From Arthrobacter sp. DNA4 (GTDB taxonomy: Bacteria > Actinomycetota > Actinomycetes > Actinomycetales > Micrococcaceae): a stretch of 64,000 nt of DNA. The DNA lies in assembly GCF_024362385.1 (NCBI RefSeq), contig NZ_CP101466.1, positions 1,488,001-1,552,000 of the forward strand, given 5' to 3'. Positions 61,292-64,000 of the stretch are shown here, in pieces. The notes below the pieces were generated by a model that saw only the letters and a list, made by a program, of their open reading frames with translations, was not told where the DNA came from and did no database searches. The translations under genes and the position numbers were made by a program. Numbering within the stretch: position 1 is the first letter of the stretch; every line of letters starts with the position of its first letter.

Positions 61292-61696
61292 CTAGGCGCG
61301 GGCAGCGGCCGGGGACTTGTCCAGGGACAGGCCCACGCCGAGGAGGAGTACGGCGCTGGCGAGGTGGAGGACGTTGTCGGCACCGTTCAGGGCGATGATG
61401 TTCAGCGGCGAATTCAGCAGGAACAGCCCCACGATGCCCACCAGGAGGTAGACGGCGCCGACGGAGGAGTTCACGGTGCGTGCGCTGTCAGTCCCGCGGA
61501 GGCCGGCGAAGAGCAGCGCGGCGCCGATGGCCAGGTGGATGACGTTGTGCAGCGGGTTGACCTCGAAGATGATGAGGTTCGCGCCCTCTGTGGCGACGAA
61601 ACCGACGCCTGACGTTACGGCGAAGCCCAGGAGGCCCACCAGCAGGTAGACGGCTCCGAAAATGGTGGCGACGAGGCGGTTGGGTGAGTTGCGCAT
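61292..61696 (-). CDS. DUF4383-type membrane protein
   Basis: The 134-residue protein has four helices and the pattern NPLHNVIHLAIGAALL and ADNVLHLASAVLLLGVG, two matching halves typical of the DUF4383 family. Function is unknown. It is probably co-transcribed with the following gene. Its start codon is at 61696. Confidence 0.8.
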   Translation of the reverse strand: MRNSPNRLVATIFGAVYLLVGLLGFAVTSGVGFVATEGANLIIFEVNPLHNVIHLAIGAALLFAGLRGTDSARTVNSSVGAVYLLVGIVGLFLLNSPLNIIALNGADNVLHLASAVLLLGVGLSLDKSPAAARA

Positions 61697-61844
61697 GGTC
61701 CGAATCCTTCCTTCAGGGCGGGTGGATTGTCCCGCCGGATATGGGCCCCCGGGTGGGGCCCTCGGAAGCGATTCGGATCATTGCCGGGGCCGGATGGGTG
61801 AAAAGATCAGTACCCTTTCCATTTTTCCGTCCGGCTGGTCCTTC

Positions 61845-62390
61845 CTAGGCCGCGGGGCGCAGCTTGATGTTGGTCATCAGCAGCTTGTTGGTGCCTTGGA
61901 AGCGGTAGGCGAGGTCAACCTTCTTTCCGGTGCAGCTGATCTGGCCCACCACCTCGGCGGACTTCACGCCGTTATCGGTGGCAACTTTGAGGTTGTTGTA
62001 GGCCTGCTGGCAGGAACTGTCCATTTCCAGGCTCTTCACGCCGGAGATGAAGGCCTCCTTGGAAAGCTGCTTCTTGAGGTCCGGGTCAAGGTACTCGTCG
62101 TAGGCGCCGGAAGAATCGCCGGCAATTACCTTTTTGGTGAAATCATCCGCAAGGCCCCGTGCCTGGTTGGTGGCGCTTCCCACCACGTTCACCAGGATCA
62201 CGATGCCGAGGATCACCAGGAGCAGCACCCCGCCAATGCTGCCAAGGATGATCCACAGCTTCCGCCGGCTCCGCTGGCGTGGTGGCTCGCCGGGAAGGCC
62301 GAACGGCGCGGGCTGCTCCGGCAGCCGGCCAAACTGCTGTGGCGTGAAGCCCGCCTGGCCCTGCCGGTACGGATCCTGGGGACTGCTCAA
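61845..62390 (-). CDS. Membrane-anchored protein with extracellular domain
   Basis: The 181-residue protein has a Pro/Gln-rich cytoplasmic start, a membrane helix (IILGSIGGVLLLVILGIVIL) and an outside region with two or three cysteines (SSCQQAYNN; GQISCTGKKVDL) that could form disulphides. It resembles DUF4190-like or lipoprotein-like actinobacterial proteins. TTG 62390 is chosen because AAAGG precedes it; the frame continues further but without a start site. Confidence 0.6.
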   Translation of the reverse strand: MSSPQDPYRQGQAGFTPQQFGRLPEQPAPFGLPGEPPRQRSRRKLWIILGSIGGVLLLVILGIVILVNVVGSATNQARGLADDFTKKVIAGDSSGAYDEYLDPDLKKQLSKEAFISGVKSLEMDSSCQQAYNNLKVATDNGVKSAEVVGQISCTGKKVDLAYRFQGTNKLLMTNIKLRPAA

Positions 62391-62532
62391 GGGTGGGCCT
62401 TTCGTGGAACAGGCGCTCTGGCGCCCGGCGGACTGCGCCGGACCTTCCCGGCCCGGCACATGACTGGAACCAGCCTATAACCCGGCCCGCCGCCGTCGTG
62501 CCTGGAGTGCGGCACCGGACGTTCCGCTGCTG

Positions 62533-63006
62533 CTAGCTGCCTTCGGAGCCACGGTCCAGCAGGGGCTGCACCCGGAAGGGGATCAACTCGCCCATGGCCA
62601 GTGCTGTGTCTGCCCGCTCCACGCCGTCGCACGCCAGGATCTTGCCGTTGATGCGGAAGAGATCCTCGGCGTCCCTGGCTACCACGCGCAGCAGCAGGTC
62701 TGCCGACCCCGTCAGCCCGTAGCCCTCCAGGACCTCCGGGATGGCGGCGATTTCCTCAGCGAGCCGCCCGAGTTTCTGCTGCTGGACGTGGACGGAGATG
62801 AACGCCATCAGCGGATACCCCAGTGCCACCGGGTTGAGGCGCCGCTCGAAGGAGAGGAAGACGTGCTTCTTTTCCAGTTGGGCCATGCGCGCCTGGACGG
62901 TATTGCGGGACAGGCCAAGTTTCTGGGCGAGGGCCACCACGGTACGGCGCGGATCCTGCGCCAACGCCGACAGCAGGCGGGTGTCAGTGCCATCCAAAGC
63001 TCGCAT
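62533..63006 (-). CDS. Lrp/AsnC-family transcriptional regulator
   Basis: The 157-residue regulator has an N-terminal HTH (ALDGTDTRLLSALAQDPRRT; LSRNTVQARMAQLEKK) and a RAM ligand domain (MAFISVHVQQQKLGRL; GYGLTGSADLLLRVV). The family senses amino acids. It is divergent from a 2-oxo-acid dehydrogenase gene, so control of branched-chain amino-acid catabolism is likely. ATG 63006 is preferred over GTG 63024. Confidence 0.88.
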   Translation of the reverse strand: MRALDGTDTRLLSALAQDPRRTVVALAQKLGLSRNTVQARMAQLEKKHVFLSFERRLNPVALGYPLMAFISVHVQQQKLGRLAEEIAAIPEVLEGYGLTGSADLLLRVVARDAEDLFRINGKILACDGVERADTALAMGELIPFRVQPLLDRGSEGS

Positions 63007-63090
63007 AATGCGCAACGCTAGCACGGTGCCGGGGCGCGGGACAGGGCACTTTGCTCAGAAACAGCGACGGTGGTTGTACCCCCTGGCTAT

Positions 63091-63106
63091 TGTGAGTAGG
63101 GTCACA
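63091..63106. promoter_or_regulatory. Perfect Crp/GlxR-like box before the E1 alpha gene
   Basis: TGTGA-GTAGGG-TCACA is an exact TGTGA-N6-TCACA palindrome. It lies 95 bases before GTG 63201 and 85 bases before the Lrp start, so either or both may respond. Confidence 0.72.
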
Positions 63107-63200
63107 GTATCTGGGGCAATGACGCCCGGAAGGCCGGTGGCGGCAGGGGGCCAAAAGCCCGCAAACCACGGGTCAACGACGTTCGAAGGTTGCGGCAATC

Positions 63201-64000
63201 GTGTCTACAGACCAAACGGGCCATGACGGCGCTAACACCCCCCAAAGCGCAGGGAGTCCGGGAGAATCCGGGCCGGAATTCCTCCAGCTGATCACCCCGG
63301 CCGGTGAACGGATCAGCCACCCCGAGTTCGATTTCTGGGTCAGGGACATCACCGATGACCAGTTGTGCTCCCTCTTCGAGGACATGACCGTCATCCGGCG
63401 GATTGATGTTGAGGCCACCGCCCTGCAGAGGCAGGGTGAGCTGGCCCTCTGGCCCCCGCTCCTCGGCCAGGAGGCGGCCCAGATCGGATCCGGACGGTCA
63501 CTGCGGGCGGACGACTTTGTGTTCTCCAGCTACCGCGAGAACGGCGTGGCGTACTGCCGCGGCGTGGACCTGACGGACCTCCTGCGGGTCTGGCGGGGAA
63601 ACGCCTCCGGTGGCTGGGACCCGTACAGCATCAACATGGCCACCCCGCAGATCATCATTGGCGCCCAGACCCTGCACGCCACGGGCTACGCCATGGGCAT
63701 CCAGAATGACGGTGCCGATGCCGTGGCCGTCACCTACTTTGGCGACGGTGCCACCAGTGAGGGCGACGTGAACGAGGCCATGGTGTTCGCCGCCAGCTTC
63801 CAGGTCCCGGTGGTGTTCTTCTGCACCAACAACCACTGGGCCATCTCCGAGCCCGTGCGCCTGCAGTCCCACATCCAGCTCGCGGACCGCGCCACCGGTT
63901 TCGGAATCCCCAGCATGCGGGTGGACGGCAACGATGTCCTGGCGGTCATGGCCGCCACCAGGCTGGCCCTTGACCGCGCAAGGCGAGGTGGCGGCCCCAC
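63201..64000 (+). CDS. 2-oxo-acid dehydrogenase E1 component alpha subunit (partial)
   Basis: This is the first 266 codons of an E1 alpha subunit, cut by the right window edge. It has YRENGVAYCRGVDLTDLL, and the TPP motif is GDGATSEGDVNEA...FFCTNNH (about residues 181-215). It decarboxylates a 2-oxo acid with E1 beta and passes the acyl to lipoamide of E2. A branched-chain 2-oxo-acid or pyruvate substrate is likely; the divergent Lrp regulator and the earlier mms genes favour the branched-chain type. GTG 63201 starts the protein. Confidence 0.9.
   Translation, partial: MSTDQTGHDGANTPQSAGSPGESGPEFLQLITPAGERISHPEFDFWVRDITDDQLCSLFEDMTVIRRIDVEATALQRQGELALWPPLLGQEAAQIGSGRSLRADDFVFSSYRENGVAYCRGVDLTDLLRVWRGNASGGWDPYSINMATPQIIIGAQTLHATGYAMGIQNDGADAVAVTYFGDGATSEGDVNEAMVFAASFQVPVVFFCTNNHWAISEPVRLQSHIQLADRATGFGIPSMRVDGNDVLAVMAATRLALDRARRGGGP

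Overview
The window is high-GC DNA from an actinobacterium, most probably Arthrobacter, Pseudarthrobacter or a close relative in the Micrococcaceae. The evidence is the base composition and codon use, many GTG/TTG starts, SAM-IV-type riboswitches on methionine genes, a DUF222/HNH protein, LytTR two-component genes, and actinobacterial gene orders such as rpsB-tsf-pyrH-frr-cdsA and ferredoxin-dnaG. I see no insertion sequence, prophage, CRISPR array or origin. It reads as ordinary chromosome with metabolic islands.

Layout. 1-1.3 kb: the 3' end of gatB with a strong terminator, then a secreted DUF5666-like protein. 1.3-8.8 kb: a threonine/amino-acid catabolic run: a LysR gene broken by a stop codon, tdh-kbl, a flavin oxidoreductase gene broken by two small deletions, hutI, a DeoR regulator with a clear operator, and a CPBP membrane protein. 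8.8-11.4 kb: a frameshifted DUF222/HNH gene and a VOC protein. 11.5-14.4 kb: metY and metX, each behind its own SAM-IV-type riboswitch. 14.6-20.7 kb: an MHS transporter with a zinc alcohol dehydrogenase, then a LysR gene divergent from mmsB-mmsA (valine catabolism). 20.8-31.5 kb: small membrane and hydrolase genes, a frameshifted YdcZ-type transporter, glyS, PlsC-like and YibE/F-like proteins, and hmp. 31.6-34.1 kb: dusB-dgt. 34.2-37.8 kb: a redox cassette (short secreted protein, apbE, haem-binding membrane protein, NuoF-like flavoprotein, 3-Cys ferredoxin). 37.8-40.1 kb: dnaG and two identical tRNA-Asn genes. 40.2-46.3 kb: transporters, a holin-family membrane protein, a CDP-alcohol phosphatidyltransferase, a GT4 glycosyltransferase and a CAT-anticodon tRNA. 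46.3-48.3 kb: an acyl-CoA dehydrogenase under a perfect palindromic operator, and an M23 peptidase. 48.4-53.7 kb: translation and envelope genes rpsB, tsf, pyrH, frr, cdsA and a DivIVA-type protein. 53.8-60.5 kb: a carboxylate-uptake locus in which a LytS/LytTR pair sits between two DUF485-plus-sodium:solute-symporter pairs. 60.6-64 kb: small membrane proteins, an Lrp regulator, and the start of a 2-oxo-acid dehydrogenase E1 alpha gene that runs off the window.

How it fits together. Several regions deal with amino-acid and short carboxylate catabolism: threonine to glycine plus acetyl-CoA (tdh, kbl), histidine (hutI), valine (mmsB, mmsA, probably the E1 alpha gene) and acetate-type uptake (two symporters). 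Crp/GlxR-like boxes of the form TGTGA-N6-TCACA stand in front of the symporter operon and the E1 alpha gene, with a weaker one in front of mmsB, which suggests shared carbon-source control. The least explained unit is the 34.2-37.8 kb redox cassette. It looks like a route from NAD(P)H through a flavoprotein, ferredoxin and membrane haem to an acceptor outside the membrane, but no recognisable flavinylated acceptor protein is present.

Four genes in the first 24 kb carry small disruptions (one stop codon, three loci with indels). These may be real decay or consensus errors and should be checked against reads.
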